Part shown: positions 50,646 through 61,320 of the stretch, piece by piece
Numbering within the stretch: position 1 is the stretch's first letter
Layout: every line of letters starts with the position of its first letter
NCBI RefSeq assembly: GCF_947500995.1
Contig: NZ_CANMUA010000004.1
Span: 62,001-126,000 of the forward strand
Source: an uncultured Serinicoccus sp.
GTDB taxonomy: Bacteria > Actinomycetota > Actinomycetes > Actinomycetales > Dermatophilaceae
Direction: 5' to 3'
DNA length: 64,000 bases
Notes under the pieces: generated by a model
What the model was told of the DNA's origin: nothing
The model's input: the letters and a program-made list of their open reading frames with translations, nothing else
Databases searched by the model: none
Position numbers and translations under genes: made by a program

Positions 50646-51776
50646 TCAGCCGTCGTGGGAGGCGACGTCCTCCGTCTGCGCCAGGCCCTCCTGCACCGCG
50701 TCCTCGACCGCGTCCGTGCCGGGCGACGCCTCCGGCTCGTCGGCCCGCTCGAGGGCACGGCTGGCCACCGCTGCCCGCCCCGACCCCTCCACCGCGGCGG
50801 GACCGGCAGGAGTGGTCCCGGCCCGCGCGGCCGCGGAACGCGTACCTCCCCGGCGGACCGCCGGCAGACCCGTGCAGAGGGCCCGCGAGTAGACCTCGTC
50901 CGCGTCCAGCCGCCGCAGCTCGGCGGTGAGCGCCTCGAAGGTCGACGGCGAGTGCAGGGCGACCAGCCGCGGCTGGCTCCCCGGGACCGACAACGTCGCG
51001 GTGTCCTTGCCGTCGTCGGTGCGGACCAGGTCGATCGGGCCGGAGGCCCGGCTGAGTCGCACGCTCTGCAGCCCCGAGCCCGCCGGGGTCCGCACCACCT
51101 CCACGGGACAGCGCAGGGAGGCCGCCAACCATCCGGCCAGCAGGTCGCAGCTCGGGTGGTGCGCCTCGGCGGCCACCGTGACGGACCGCACCGGCTCGAA
51201 CGGCTCGCTCTCCAGCGCGGCGGCGAGGAGCGCACGCCACCGCGTCACGCGGGTCCAGGCCAGGTCGCTGTCGCCGGGCCGGTAGTGCTTGCCCCGACGG
51301 CGCAGCTGGGTGCCGGCCTCCACGTCGGGGGAGGCTGCCGCGTCGGTGATGCGTCGGTGCGCCATCTGCCCCAGGGGTGATCCGGCGACGTCCGCCTCCA
51401 CCCGGCCGGGCCACCAGGCGACGACGGGGGAATCCGGCAGCAGGAGCGGGGTCACCACGGAGCTGCCGTGGCGGGTGAGCTCGCCGTAAAGACGCAGCAC
51501 GACGATCTCCGAGGCGCCGGCATCGCCACCCACCCGGATCTGGGCGTCCAGCCGGCCGCGTCCACGCGCGTTGGCGGACACGACCACGAGGATGCGCGCC
51601 GGGTGCTGGCGGGTCGCCCGCGTGGCGACGTCCACCGCCTCGTCGGCCTGGTCCTCGTCGACGACGACGATGAGCGTCAGCACCCGGCCCATGGCCATCG
51701 CCCCGACGTCGTTGCGCAGCCGCACGAGGTTCTTGGCGACGTCGGCGGCGCTGCAGCTGGGAAGGTCGACGATCAT
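50646..51776 (-). CDS. opcA: Glucose-6-phosphate dehydrogenase assembly protein OpcA
   Basis: A 376-residue protein. The N-terminus MIVDLPSCSAADVAKNLVRLR and the motifs GRVLTLIVVV, VVTPLLLPDSPVVAWWPG and ITDAAAS are typical of OpcA, which activates or assembles G6P dehydrogenase in actinobacteria and cyanobacteria. The C-terminal ~75 residues are a low-complexity Ala/Glu-rich tail not usual for the family. The ATG at 51776 overlaps zwf by 4 bases and gives the family N-terminus; an upstream ATG at 51788 is less likely. It works with Zwf. Confidence 0.93.
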   Translation of the reverse strand: MIVDLPSCSAADVAKNLVRLRNDVGAMAMGRVLTLIVVVDEDQADEAVDVATRATRQHPARILVVVSANARGRGRLDAQIRVGGDAGASEIVVLRLYGELTRHGSSVVTPLLLPDSPVVAWWPGRVEADVAGSPLGQMAHRRITDAAASPDVEAGTQLRRRGKHYRPGDSDLAWTRVTRWRALLAAALESEPFEPVRSVTVAAEAHHPSCDLLAGWLAASLRCPVEVVRTPAGSGLQSVRLSRASGPIDLVRTDDGKDTATLSVPGSQPRLVALHSPSTFEALTAELRRLDADEVYSRALCTGLPAVRRGGTRSAAARAGTTPAGPAAVEGSGRAAVASRALERADEPEASPGTDAVEDAVQEGLAQTEDVASHDG

Positions 51777-53329
51777 GGCAGCCTCCATTCGCGTCCGTCA
51801 CGCCGCATGAGGTCGTCGGCGTCGGCAGGACCCCACGTGCCCGCGGCGTAGTCCTGGGGCGGGGAGTCCTGCCGGTGCCAGTGCTCGATGACGGGATCGA
51901 GGATCCGCCAGGACTGCTCGACCTCGGCGTGGCGGGGGAACAGCGGCGGCTCCCCCAGCAGCACGTCGAGGATGAGTCGCTCGTAGGCCTCCGGGCTGGA
52001 CTCGGTGAACGAGGAGCCGTAGCCGAAGTCCATCGACACGTCGCGCACCTCCATCTGGCTGCCGGGCACCTTTGACCCGAAGCGCATGGTCATGCCCTCG
52101 TCGGGCTGCACCCGGATGACGATCGCGTTGGCGCCCAGCTCCTCCGTCGCGGTCGAGCTGAAGGGCAGGTGCGGGGCCTTCCGGAAGACCACCGCGATCT
52201 CGGTCACCCGCTTGCCCAGGCGCTTCCCCGTGCGCAGGTAGAACGGCACACCCGCCCACCGGCGGGTCCGCACGTCGACCTGGAGGGCGGCGTAGGTCTC
52301 GGTGTGGTGTGCCTCGTCGACCCCGTCCTCGTCCAGGTAGCCGGACACCTTCTCGGTGCCCTGCCAGCCCTCGGCATACCGTCCCCGTGCGGTCGCCGCG
52401 TCGAGGTCGTCCGGGAGACGGACCGCAGCGAGCACCTTCTCCTTCTCCGCCCGTACGGCGTCGGCGGTGAACGACACCGGCTCCTCCATCGCGGTCAGGG
52501 CCAGCAGCTGGAGGAGGTGGTTCTGGATGACGTCCCGTGCCGCACCCACCTCGTCGTAGTAGCCGGCGCGCCCCCCGATGCCGATGTCCTCGGCCATGGT
52601 GATCTGCACGTGGTCGACGTAGTTGGCGTTCCAGACCGGCTCGAACAGCTGGTTGGCGAAGCGCAGCGCCAGGATGTTCTGGACGGTCTCCTTGCCGAGG
52701 TAGTGGTCGATGCGGAAGACCGAGTCCGGGGGGAAGACCCCCTCGACGATCTCGTTGAGCTCCTGCGCGCTCTCCAGGTCGTGCCCGAACGGCTTCTCGA
52801 TGACCACCCGGCGCCAGGTGCCGGGACGCGCGTCCGACAGGCCCGACTCCTGCAGCCGGGTGCACACGGCGGCGAACCACGAGGGAGGGATCGAGAGGTA
52901 GAACGCGTGGTTGCCGCCGGTGCCACGCTCCTCGTCGAGCGAGCGCACCGTGCGAGCGAGCAGCTCGAAGGCGTCGGGGTCGTCGAAGGCGCCGGGGACG
53001 AACCGGAACCCCTCGGCGAGGGAGCGCCACACCTCCTCCCGGAACTCGGTGCGGGCGTGCTGACGCACCGAGTCGTGCACCACCTTGGCGAAGTCCTGGT
53101 CCGCCCAGTCCCGGCGGGCGAAACCCACGAGGGAGAAACCGGGCGGCAGCAGACCTCGGTTGGCCAGGTCGTAGATGGCCGGCATGAGCTTCTTGCGGGC
53201 GAGGTCACCCGTCACGCCGAACATCACCATGCTGCACGGCCCGGCGATGCGCGGCAGACGCTTGTCGTCGGGGTCGCGCAGCGGGTTGGAGTCGGCGGTG
53301 ACGGGGGCGGGTCCGGAGGAGCCGCTCAC
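51773..53329 (-). CDS. zwf: Glucose-6-phosphate 1-dehydrogenase
   Basis: A 518-residue NADP enzyme, first step of the pentose phosphate pathway. The coenzyme site is MFGVTGDLARKKLMPA. The substrate motifs are VVIEKPFGHD and RIDHYLGKETVQNI, with the catalytic His in the second. The end has WRILDPVIEHWH and YAAGTWGPADADDLM. The GTG start overlaps the pgi stop by 4 bases; opcA overlaps the other end. Its partner pgl is not in the operon. One GGCATACC word (52373-52380) encodes a rare Tyr TAT. Confidence 0.96.
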   Translation of the reverse strand: MSGSSGPAPVTADSNPLRDPDDKRLPRIAGPCSMVMFGVTGDLARKKLMPAIYDLANRGLLPPGFSLVGFARRDWADQDFAKVVHDSVRQHARTEFREEVWRSLAEGFRFVPGAFDDPDAFELLARTVRSLDEERGTGGNHAFYLSIPPSWFAAVCTRLQESGLSDARPGTWRRVVIEKPFGHDLESAQELNEIVEGVFPPDSVFRIDHYLGKETVQNILALRFANQLFEPVWNANYVDHVQITMAEDIGIGGRAGYYDEVGAARDVIQNHLLQLLALTAMEEPVSFTADAVRAEKEKVLAAVRLPDDLDAATARGRYAEGWQGTEKVSGYLDEDGVDEAHHTETYAALQVDVRTRRWAGVPFYLRTGKRLGKRVTEIAVVFRKAPHLPFSSTATEELGANAIVIRVQPDEGMTMRFGSKVPGSQMEVRDVSMDFGYGSSFTESSPEAYERLILDVLLGEPPLFPRHAEVEQSWRILDPVIEHWHRQDSPPQDYAAGTWGPADADDLMRRDGREWRLP

Positions 53330-54960
53330 CGGGCCAGCACGGCACGCAGCTGGGCCAGCCCCCGGTCCTGGTCGGTGAGGTGCAGCCGCAGGACGGGTCG
53401 CCCGTGGTCGGCCAGGACGCCCGCGTCACCCGCGGCCTGGGCCGCGATGAACTCGCCGAAGGTGAAGTCCTTGCCCGGCACCGGCAGGTCCTGCCCGGGC
53501 GCGCCGGTCACCTGGAGGTAGACGCCCTGGGCGGGGCCGCCCTTGTGGTACTGCCCGGTGGAGTGCAGGAAACGGGGGCCCCAGCCGAAGGTGACGGGCC
53601 GTCCGGTCCGGCGGACCAGGTCGCCCTGCACCTCGGCGAGGTCGGCGTGCTCCACGCGGTCGAGGTAGACCATGAGGGAGAGGTAGCCGGTGCCGGGGTC
53701 GAGCTCACCCAGGAGCGCGTCGACCGCTCCCTCGAGCGAGCTGACGCCCTCGGGCCACCATCCGCCACCCGCGCGGATCTCCACGGCGTCGTCGACGAGA
53801 TCGGGTCGGCCCGCGCCGTCGCTGCCGTCCTCCATGATCTCCCGGGCCGCCTGCTTGGCGCTCTCGACGTCGGGCTGGTCGAAGGGGTTGATCCCCAGCA
53901 GACGCCCGGCCACGGCGGTGGCGACCTCCCACAGCAGCAGCTGGGCACCGAGCGACCCGGACACCGCGACGAGCGACCCGGCGCCCCCGGCGTCGGCAGC
54001 CACCTCGTCGTCCCCGTCCTCGGGGGCCAGGACCACGACGGTGCAGTCGTCGGTCGAGGCGAGGCCGTCCGTGGGGGAGCCACCGGCGGGCGCGACGACC
54101 GGGAGGACTCCCGTGCCCTGCTTGCCGGTCGACTCGGCGATGAGCTGCTCGGCCCAGTCGGCGAGCCCGGCGATGCCTGAGCCGGCGTCGGTGAAGAGCA
54201 GCTTGTCGCGCAGCGGACGGGTCCCGGCCAGCGCGGCTCCCAGCCGCAGACCGGGGTTGGCCTCGTCGTCCTCGGCGAGGAGGTCGGCCACGACCTCCGC
54301 CTCGTCGAGGAGAGCGCCGATGTCGGCACCGGCCAGCCCGGAGGGGACGAGCCCGAAGGCGGTCAGCGCGGAGTACCGGCCACCGACCTCGGGGTCGGCG
54401 TTCACCACGCGGTACCCGTCGGCCCGCGACTGCTCGTCGAGCGGGCTGCCGGGGTCGGTCACGATGACGACCCGCTCGGTCGGGTCGATGCCGGCCTCGG
54501 TGAAGGCGTGCACGAAGGCGCGCCGCTGGCTGTCGGTCTCCAGGGTCGACCCGGACTTGGAGGAGACCACCACGGCGCTGGCGGCGAGGTCCTCCTCCAG
54601 GGCCGACCGCACCATGTCGGGGTCCGAGCTGTCCAGGACGACCAGCTCGACGCCGGCGGTGCCCGTGATGACCTCGGGCGCGAGGGAGGACCCACCCATG
54701 CCGCAGAGCACGACGCGTCGGACCCCGCGCTCGCGCAGCTCCTCGCGCAGCGCCTCGATCTCGCCCACGAGCGGACGCGAGCTGCGGTGCAGCCCGACCC
54801 AGGACAGCCTGATGGCCGCCTCTGACTCGGCGTCGGAGCCCCAGAGCGTGGCGTCGCGGGCGAATAGACGCGACGCCACCGCGTCCTGGACCAGGTCGGG
54901 CAGGTGGCGCTCGACCGCCTCGGCGGCGGCTCCCACGGCCTGGACGGCCAGGGCGCTCAT
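53326..54960 (-). CDS. pgi: Glucose-6-phosphate isomerase
   Basis: A 544-residue enzyme linking glucose 6-phosphate to fructose 6-phosphate. SIS-fold motifs are [16 protein letters not shown] and [13 protein letters not shown] near residues 83-150. The C-terminal region ([20 protein letters not shown], then [13 protein letters not shown]) holds the catalytic residues. This short isomerase resembles the PGI half of the fused transaldolase-PGI proteins of some bacteria; here it is separate, overlapping tal by 4 bases. It is transcribed between tal and zwf. Confidence 0.93.
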   Translation of the reverse strand: MSALAVQAVGAAAEAVERHLPDLVQDAVASRLFARDATLWGSDAESEAAIRLSWVGLHRSSRPLVGEIEALREELRERGVRRVVLCGMGGSSLAPEVITGTAGVELVVLDSSDPDMVRSALEEDLAASAVVVSSKSGSTLETDSQRRAFVHAFTEAGIDPTERVVIVTDPGSPLDEQSRADGYRVVNADPEVGGRYSALTAFGLVPSGLAGADIGALLDEAEVVADLLAEDDEANPGLRLGAALAGTRPLRDKLLFTDAGSGIAGLADWAEQLIAESTGKQGTGVLPVVAPAGGSPTDGLASTDDCTVVVLAPEDGDDEVAADAGGAGSLVAVSGSLGAQLLLWEVATAVAGRLLGINPFDQPDVESAKQAAREIMEDGSDGAGRPDLVDDAVEIRAGGGWWPEGVSSLEGAVDALLGELDPGTGYLSLMVYLDRVEHADLAEVQGDLVRRTGRPVTFGWGPRFLHSTGQYHKGGPAQGVYLQVTGAPGQDLPVPGKDFTFGEFIAAQAAGDAGVLADHGRPVLRLHLTDQDRGLAQLRAVLAR

Positions 54961-56108
54961 CGGGCCGCCTCGGCGTCCGACCCGCTCCCGCCCTGCCCGG
55001 CCTTGTCCAGCTCGTCCTGCACGGTGCCGAGCAGCTCGGACCAGGACTTCTCGAACTTGTCCACGCCCTCGACCTCGAGCTGTTCGACGACCTCGGCGTA
55101 GGACACGCCGACCCTCTCGAGGTCGTCGAGCACCTGCTGAGCCTCGTCGTAGGTCCCGGTGATCGTGTCCCCGTGGAGCTCGGCGTGGTCGACGGTGGCC
55201 TCCAGGGTCTTGCCCGGCATGGTGTTGACGGTGTGCGGGGCGACGAGCCCGGTGACGTACATCGTGTCCTCGTAGTCCGGGTTCTTCACCCCGGTGGAGG
55301 CCCACAGCGGACGCTGCAGGTGGGCGCCGTCGTCGGCGAGGTTCTGCCAGCGCGGGGTGGCGAAGACCTCCTCGAAGGCCTGGTAGGCCAGCCGGGCGTT
55401 GGCCAGCCCGGCGCGTCCGCGCAGGGCGAGGGCCTCCTCGGTGCCGATCTCCTCGAGCTGGGAGTCGATCTCGCCGTCCACGCGGGACACGAAGAAGCTC
55501 GCCACCGAGTGGATGGAGGACAGGTCGCGCCCCTGCTCCCGGGCCTGCTCGAGACCGGTGAGGTAGGCGTTCATGACCCCGCGGTAGCGGTCCAGCGAGA
55601 AGATGAGGGTCACGTTGACGCTGATGCCGCTGGCCAGCGTCTGGGTGATCGCCGGAAGACCCTCCACCGTGGCGGGGATCTTGATGAACAGGTTGGGGCG
55701 GTCCACGGTGGACCACAGCTGCTGCGCGATCTGCACGGTGCGCTCGTCGTCCTTGGCGGCGCCCGGGTCCACCTCGATGGACACCCGGCCGTCGACACCG
55801 CCGGTCCTCTCGTAGACCGGCAGCATCACGTCGCAGGCGTTGCGGACGTCCTCGGTGGTGAGCGCGAACACCGTGCTGTCCACGTCGGCTCCGTCGGCGG
55901 CCAGGTCGCGGACCTGGTCGGAGTAGGCCTCACCCTCGGCCAGCGCGGCCGCGAAGATGGTGGGGTTGGTGGTGATCCCGAGGACACCGCGGTCGACGTA
56001 GGACTGCAGCTCCCCGGAAGAGATCATCGGACGGTTCAGGTCGTCCAGCCAGACGGAGACCCCGGCGTCGGCCAGGTCGTGGAGGGTGGTGCGGGCGTGG
56101 TCAGTCAT
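54957..56108 (-). CDS. tal: Transaldolase
   Basis: A 383-residue TIM barrel that transfers a dihydroxyacetone unit in the pentose phosphate pathway. The Schiff-base Lys lies in NLFIKIPAT, with GITTNPTIF near the start and [12 protein letters not shown] and [11 protein letters not shown] after it. A Ser/Gly-rich tail of about 15 residues closes it. Length is normal for the actinobacterial group. The start at 56108 lies 41 bases after tkt and the stop overlaps pgi (ATGA). Confidence 0.96.
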   Translation of the reverse strand: MTDHARTTLHDLADAGVSVWLDDLNRPMISSGELQSYVDRGVLGITTNPTIFAAALAEGEAYSDQVRDLAADGADVDSTVFALTTEDVRNACDVMLPVYERTGGVDGRVSIEVDPGAAKDDERTVQIAQQLWSTVDRPNLFIKIPATVEGLPAITQTLASGISVNVTLIFSLDRYRGVMNAYLTGLEQAREQGRDLSSIHSVASFFVSRVDGEIDSQLEEIGTEEALALRGRAGLANARLAYQAFEEVFATPRWQNLADDGAHLQRPLWASTGVKNPDYEDTMYVTGLVAPHTVNTMPGKTLEATVDHAELHGDTITGTYDEAQQVLDDLERVGVSYAEVVEQLEVEGVDKFEKSWSELLGTVQDELDKAGQGGSGSDAEAAR

Positions 56109-56149
56109 GACACTCCTCAGATGGTGGTGGGCAGGGTGGTCGCTGCGGG

Positions 56150-58351
56150 TCAGGCGCCGACGGTCTCGGAGCCGCCGTCGTCGGGCACCTCGACGCCACC
56201 GGGGACGGGTGCGCCGGAAGCGTCCTCGATCGAGTCGCGGGCCGCGGCGGCCACGGCCTCGGCGGTGATGCCGAACTCGCGGTAGAGGGTCTGGTAGTCG
56301 GCGGAGGCACCGTAGTGCTCGAGGCTGATGAGGCGACCGGCGTCGCCGACGACCTCCCGCCAGCCCTGACCGACCGCCGCCTCGACGCTGACGCGGGCCC
56401 GCACGGTGGGCGGCAGCACCTCCTCGCGGTAGGCGCGGTCCTGGGTGCTGAACCACTCACGGCAGGGCATCGAGACGACCCGGGCGTGGATGCCCTCGGC
56501 CTCGAGCTGCTCGCGCGCCTCGACGGCGAGCTGCACCTCGGACCCGGTCCCGACGAGGATGACGTCGGGGCTCCCGCCCTCGGCCTCGAGCAGCACGTAG
56601 GCGCCACGGGCCGTGCCCGCGGCGGGGCCCATCCGGGCGCGGTCGAAGACCGGCAGGTTCTGCCGGCTCAGCACCAGGGCCGCCGGGTGATCGGTGATCC
56701 CCAGCACGGTGCGCCAGGCCACCGCGGTCTCGTTGGCGTCCGCCGGGCGGATGACGTCCAGGCCCGGGATGGCGCGCAGTGCCGCCAGGTGCTCGATCGG
56801 CTGGTGGGTCGGGCCGTCCTCACCCAGGCCGATGCTGTCGTGGGTCCAGACGTAGACCGGGTTGGCCTGCTGGATGGCGGCCAGGCGCAGCGACGGGCGC
56901 ATGTAGTCGGAGAAGGTGAGGAAGGTGCCGCCGTAGGGCCGGGTGAGGCCCTCGAGGCAGATGCCGTTGAGGATCATCCCCATGGCGTTCTCGCGGATGC
57001 CGAAGTGCAGCGTGCGGCCGTACTCATCGCCCGGGAACATCTCGGTGGACTTGCCGCTCGGCACGAACGAGGGGACGTTCGACATGGTCGTGTTGTTGGA
57101 GCCGGCCAGGTCGGCGGAGCCGCCCCAGAGCTCGGGCATCACGTCGGCGAGGGCGTTGAGGACCTCTCCGGATGCCTTCCTCGTCGCCATCCCCTTCTCG
57201 TCGGCGGGGAAGGTCGGGATGGCTGCGTCCAGGCCCTCGGGCAGCTCGTGGCTCCGGAGCCGGTCGAGCAGCTGCGCGCGCTCCGGGTGGGCCTGGCGCC
57301 AGGCCTGGAAGCGCGTCTCCCACTCCGCGCGCGCCTCGGCGCCGCGCTCGCCCACCCGGCGTGCGTGGCTCAGGACCTCGTCCTCGACGGCGAAGGTGCG
57401 GCGGGCGTCGAAACCGAGCAGCTGCTTGGTCGCCGAGACCTCCTCGGCCCCGAGCGCGGAGCCGTGGGCGGCGCCGGTGTCGCGGGCCTCTGGCGCCGGC
57501 CAGGCGATGATGGTGCGGAGCAGGACCAGCGTCGGGCGGTCGGTCCGGGCGCGCGCGGCCTGGAGGGCGGCGTACAGCTCGTCGATGTTCTCGGTGTAGG
57601 GGGCCTGGTCGCGCCAGTCCACGACCTCGGTCGCCCATCCGTACGCCTCGTAACGACGCGCGACGTCCTCGCTGAACGAGATGTCGGTGTCGTCCTCGAT
57701 GGAGATGAAGTTCTGGTCGTAGATGACGGTGAGGTTGGACAGCTCCTGGTGGCCGGCCAGCGAACTCGCCTCCGACGTGACGCCCTCCATGATGTCGCCG
57801 TCGGAGGCGATGACCCAGATCTGGTGGTCGAAGGGAGACTCGCCGGGAGCCGCGTCCGGGTCGAGCATGCCGCGCTGGCGCCGCTGCGCCATGGCCAGGC
57901 CGACGGCCGAGGCGAGCCCGGATCCGAGGGGTCCGGTGGTCATCTCGACGCCGGTGGTGTGGTGGACCTCCGGGTGGCCGGGGGTCGCCGACCCCCAGGT
58001 GCGCAGCTGCTGCAGGTCCTCGAGCTCCAGGCCGTACCCGGAGAGGTAGAGCTGGACGTACTGGGTCAGGCAGGAGTGCCCGGCCGACAGCACGAACCGG
58101 TCCCGGCCCAGCCAGTGCGGGTCGGAGGGGTCGTGGACCATGACGTTCTGGTAGAGCAGGTAGGCCAACGGCGCGAGGCTCATCGCGGTGCCGGGGTGGC
58201 CGCTGCCGCACTTCTCCACGGCGTCGGCGGCGAGCAGGCGAGCGGTGTCCACCGCGCGCACGTCCGCATCCGTCCAGCCGACCTGGGTGTGGACGGGGCG
58301 GGCCAGGGAGCTGTCCCGACCGGCGGTGAGGTTCTGGGTGGAGGTGGTCAC
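56150..58351 (-). CDS. tkt: Transketolase
   Basis: A 733-residue thiamine diphosphate enzyme. The TPP motif is [20 protein letters not shown] (about residues 178-197), the substrate His lies in [14 protein letters not shown], and the pyrimidine domain has [17 protein letters not shown] and [17 protein letters not shown]. The C-terminal domain is complete. The GTG start follows AGGAG. It is the first gene of the tkt-tal-pgi-zwf-opcA operon and is divergent from ctaB, with 220 bases between them. Confidence 0.96.
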   Translation of the reverse strand: MTTSTQNLTAGRDSSLARPVHTQVGWTDADVRAVDTARLLAADAVEKCGSGHPGTAMSLAPLAYLLYQNVMVHDPSDPHWLGRDRFVLSAGHSCLTQYVQLYLSGYGLELEDLQQLRTWGSATPGHPEVHHTTGVEMTTGPLGSGLASAVGLAMAQRRQRGMLDPDAAPGESPFDHQIWVIASDGDIMEGVTSEASSLAGHQELSNLTVIYDQNFISIEDDTDISFSEDVARRYEAYGWATEVVDWRDQAPYTENIDELYAALQAARARTDRPTLVLLRTIIAWPAPEARDTGAAHGSALGAEEVSATKQLLGFDARRTFAVEDEVLSHARRVGERGAEARAEWETRFQAWRQAHPERAQLLDRLRSHELPEGLDAAIPTFPADEKGMATRKASGEVLNALADVMPELWGGSADLAGSNNTTMSNVPSFVPSGKSTEMFPGDEYGRTLHFGIRENAMGMILNGICLEGLTRPYGGTFLTFSDYMRPSLRLAAIQQANPVYVWTHDSIGLGEDGPTHQPIEHLAALRAIPGLDVIRPADANETAVAWRTVLGITDHPAALVLSRQNLPVFDRARMGPAAGTARGAYVLLEAEGGSPDVILVGTGSEVQLAVEAREQLEAEGIHARVVSMPCREWFSTQDRAYREEVLPPTVRARVSVEAAVGQGWREVVGDAGRLISLEHYGASADYQTLYREFGITAEAVAAAARDSIEDASGAPVPGGVEVPDDGGSETVGA

Positions 58352-58498
58352 TGGTTCATCTCCTGATGGTGCGTGGGCACGTGTCGTCAGGGCGGCGCGA
58401 GGACGCCCCGGTACACCCCGACCTTAGTCCCTGTGCTGCGTCACGCGAGCCGGGTGGCCCACCACCGATCCCGGGCGCCGGGCACTCGGGCGGGCGGC

Positions 58499-58504
58499 TA
58501 CGAT
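58499..58504 (+). promoter_or_regulatory. Putative -10 element for ctaB-ctaA
   Basis: TACGAT in the tkt-ctaB gap would start transcription near 58511. The in-frame ATG at 58503 lies inside this hexamer, which supports GTG 58572 as the real ctaB start. Confidence 0.45.
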
Positions 58505-58571
58505 GGAGGACGCGCCGAGAGCCCCCACCGGTCCGGCGCCCGACCTGCACCGCGACCCCACGAAGGATGCC

Positions 58572-59546
58572 GTGACCACGCTCGACCCCCGTCCTGGCCG
58601 TCCCGGACGGTCGCGGCCCGGGAGCACGGGCCAGGGCCACGAGGGACGGGGCTGGCGGCAGGTGGTCGGTGACTACGTCGCGCTGACCAAGCCGCGGATC
58701 ATCGAGCTCCTGCTGGTCACGACCTTCCCCGTCATGTTCCTGGCCGAGCGCGGGGTCCCCCCCGTGTGGCTCATCGTGGCGACCCTCGTCGGAGGAACCC
58801 TCGCGGCCGCCTCCGCCAACGTCCTCAACTGCTTCCTCGACCGCGACATCGACGCCCGGATGCACCGGACGTCCACGCGCCCGCTGGTCACCGGGGCCGT
58901 CTCGCCGCGTGCGGCGCTGGTCTTCGGCGGCGTGCTCGGCGTGGCCTCGGTCCTGTGGCTGGGGCTCGTGGTCAACCTCCTGTCGGCGGCGCTCGCCCTC
59001 GGGGCGATCCTGCTCTACGTCGTGTTCTACACGATCGTGCTCAAGAGGCGCACCAGCCAGAACATCGTCTGGGGCGGCGTCGCCGGCTGCATGCCGGTGC
59101 TCATCGGGTGGTCCGCGGTGACCGGCAGCCTCTCCTGGGCGGCCCTCGTGCTCTTCCTCGTGGTCTTCTTCTGGACCCCGCCGCACTACTGGCCGCTGTC
59201 CATGCGCTTCAAGGAGGACTACGCCGCCGCCGGGGTGCCGATGCTGCCGGTGGTCGCCGAGGACATCGCCGTGGGCCGGCAGGTCGTCCTCTACGCGTGG
59301 GTCACCGTCCTCACCTCGCTGGTCCTCGTCCCCGTCGCCCCGATGGGGTGGATCTACACCGTGGTGGCGGTGGTGGCCGGCGCCGTCTTCGTCATCGAGT
59401 CCCACCGGCTCCTCGGCCGCGCCCGGGCCGGCGTCACCGGGGCCCCGCTCGGCGCGATGCGGCTGTTCCACTTCTCCATCAGCTACCTCACCCTCCTCTT
59501 CCTCGCGGTGGCGGTCGACCCGCTGCTGCACCTCCCGCTGTCATGA
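58572..59546 (+). CDS. ctaB: Protoheme IX farnesyltransferase (heme O synthase)
   Basis: A 324-residue membrane enzyme that adds a farnesyl group to heme B. The prenyl-binding motif is [19 protein letters not shown] near residue 80, and [13 protein letters not shown] follows. [19 protein letters not shown] marks the later loop. It has about nine helices. The GTG at 58572 (VTTLDPRPG) has GAAGGA upstream and is preferred over ATG 58503. Its product is the substrate of CtaA, which overlaps it by 4 bases. Confidence 0.95.
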   Translation: MTTLDPRPGRPGRSRPGSTGQGHEGRGWRQVVGDYVALTKPRIIELLLVTTFPVMFLAERGVPPVWLIVATLVGGTLAAASANVLNCFLDRDIDARMHRTSTRPLVTGAVSPRAALVFGGVLGVASVLWLGLVVNLLSAALALGAILLYVVFYTIVLKRRTSQNIVWGGVAGCMPVLIGWSAVTGSLSWAALVLFLVVFFWTPPHYWPLSMRFKEDYAAAGVPMLPVVAEDIAVGRQVVLYAWVTVLTSLVLVPVAPMGWIYTVVAVVAGAVFVIESHRLLGRARAGVTGAPLGAMRLFHFSISYLTLLFLAVAVDPLLHLPLS

Positions 59547-60586
59547 CGACCTCGCTCGACCACACGCACGGGACGGCCCCTCCCGCCTCGCTGCTCGGGC
59601 GCCTGCTGCCGCGCACGCCCGGCCGATGGCTGCGCGTCATGGCGCTGGCCTCGCTGCTGGCCAACTCGCTGCTGGTCCTCACCGGCGGCCTGGTGCGCCT
59701 GACCGGTAGCGGGCTGGGCTGCCCGACGTGGCCCCGCTGCACCGACGCGTCGTGGACCAGCACGCCGGAGATGGGGCTGCACGGCGTCATCGAGTTCGGC
59801 AACCGCCTGCTCACCTTCCTGCTGGCCGCCATCGCGATCCTCACCTTCCTGGCCGTCTGGCGGCTGCGCCGCGAGCACCGCGACCTGTTCGTCATCGCCC
59901 TCGTCATGGGGCTGGGTATCCCCCTGCAGGCGGTCCTCGGCGGCATCACCGTCCACACCGGCCTCAACCCGTGGGTGGTCGGGGTCCACTTCGTCGTCTC
60001 GGGGGTGCTCATCGCCCTGGCCTCCTTGCTGGTCGTGCGGGCACGCCGGGCGAGCCTGCCGCAGGCCGCGCACGCGCAGCGCCCCGGCCAGGTGCGCGCC
60101 GGGCGTCGGGTGATCCGTGCGCTCGCCGCCGTGATCGCGCTGAGCGCGGCCCTCGCGGTCTACCTCGGCACCCTCGTCACCGGCACCGGCCCCCACTCGG
60201 GGGACTCCGGGGAGGTGGCGCGGCACACCTTCGACGCCTACCTCGTCACCCGGGCCCACGTCGTCCCCGTCTACGTCCTGGTGCTGACCACCGGGGCGGC
60301 CGTGCTGGGGGCGTTCGCCCTCGGCTGGCCGCGCGTCGTGCGCCGGATGCTCCTCGTGCTGTCGGCGGTCCTGCTGGCCCAGGCGGCGGTCGGCTACTAC
60401 CAGTTCTTCACCGGGCTGCCGGTGGCCGCCGTGGCCCTGCACCTCGTCGGGGCGGCGACCCTCATCGCGGTCACCGCGATGACGGTCCACGTCATGTATG
60501 CCGTCAGCGCCCCCGCACCGGCTGCGGGCACGGACGTCCCGGGACCGGACGCGGCTGCGGCGAGGGAACGCGAGCGGCAGCGGTGA
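59543..60586 (+). CDS. ctaA: Heme A synthase (COX15/CtaA)
   Basis: A 347-residue membrane protein with eight helices that oxidises the methyl group of heme O to make heme A for cytochrome c oxidase. The conserved motifs are [19 protein letters not shown] (paired Cys loop), [13 protein letters not shown] with a heme His, [12 protein letters not shown], and a His-containing helix near [13 protein letters not shown]. It starts in the ctaB stop (ATGA) and ends in a GTGA overlap with the ABC exporter, so heme synthesis and the exporter share a transcript. Confidence 0.95.
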   Translation: MTTSLDHTHGTAPPASLLGRLLPRTPGRWLRVMALASLLANSLLVLTGGLVRLTGSGLGCPTWPRCTDASWTSTPEMGLHGVIEFGNRLLTFLLAAIAILTFLAVWRLRREHRDLFVIALVMGLGIPLQAVLGGITVHTGLNPWVVGVHFVVSGVLIALASLLVVRARRASLPQAAHAQRPGQVRAGRRVIRALAAVIALSAALAVYLGTLVTGTGPHSGDSGEVARHTFDAYLVTRAHVVPVYVLVLTTGAAVLGAFALGWPRVVRRMLLVLSAVLLAQAAVGYYQFFTGLPVAAVALHLVGAATLIAVTAMTVHVMYAVSAPAPAAGTDVPGPDAAAARERERQR

Positions 60587-61320
60587 GCGAGGGCGCCCCC
60601 CGGCCGGACGCCGTCGAGCTGCGCGACCTGACCCGCAGCTTCGGCGCGACCACCGCGCTGCGGGGCCTGACGCTGGCGGCCCGCCACGGTGAGGTCACCT
60701 GCGTCCTGGGGCCCAACGGCGCGGGCAAGACGACCGCCGTCGAGATCGCCGTGGGCCTGCAGCGCCCGGACGCTGGGCAGGTGCGGGTGCTGGGGCGCCG
60801 TCCCTACGGCGCGGGGGCCGACCACCGTGACCGCGTGGGCGTCATGCTGCAGGACGGCGGGCTGCCGCAGGCGGTCACCCCGCGTGCCCTGCTGCCGCAC
60901 CTGGCCCGGTTGTACTCCACCCCGGTCGACGTCGCCGAGCTGGCCGGACGCCTCGGCATCCCCGCCTTCGAGCGCACCACCGTCCGCCGGCTCTCCGGCG
61001 GCCAGCGGCAGCGGGTCGCGCTGGCCGCCGCGCTCGTGGGGTCGCCGGAGGTCGTCTTCCTCGACGAGCCCACGGCCGGCCTGGACCCGCACGCGCGCCG
61101 CGAGGTGCACGTGCTGCTGCGCGAGGTGGCCGCCGGCGGGACCGCCACGGTGGTGACCACGCACTCCTTCGAAGAGGCCGAGCGGCTGGCCGACCGGGTG
61201 GCCGTCGTGGTGGACGGCCGGGTGGCGGCCGCGGGCAGCGTGGACGAGGTCTGCGCCGGTGCCGGGGCCGCGGGCCTCGAGGAGGCGTACTTCGCGCTGA
61301 CCGACGGGGTGTCCCTGTGA
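60583..61320 (+). CDS. ABC transporter ATP-binding protein
   Basis: A 245-residue ATPase of the ABC-2 exporter type. Walker A is LGPNGAGKTT, the signature is LSGGQRQRVALAAAL, Walker B is VVFLDEPTAGLDP and the switch His is in TTHSFEEAE. All catalytic residues are present. It overlaps ctaA and the permease by 4 bases. Similar pairs follow ctaA in other actinobacteria and are annotated as drug exporters; a link to heme or redox is possible but unproven. Confidence 0.9.
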   Translation: MSEGAPRPDAVELRDLTRSFGATTALRGLTLAARHGEVTCVLGPNGAGKTTAVEIAVGLQRPDAGQVRVLGRRPYGAGADHRDRVGVMLQDGGLPQAVTPRALLPHLARLYSTPVDVAELAGRLGIPAFERTTVRRLSGGQRQRVALAAALVGSPEVVFLDEPTAGLDPHARREVHVLLREVAAGGTATVVTTHSFEEAERLADRVAVVVDGRVAAAGSVDEVCAGAGAAGLEEAYFALTDGVSL

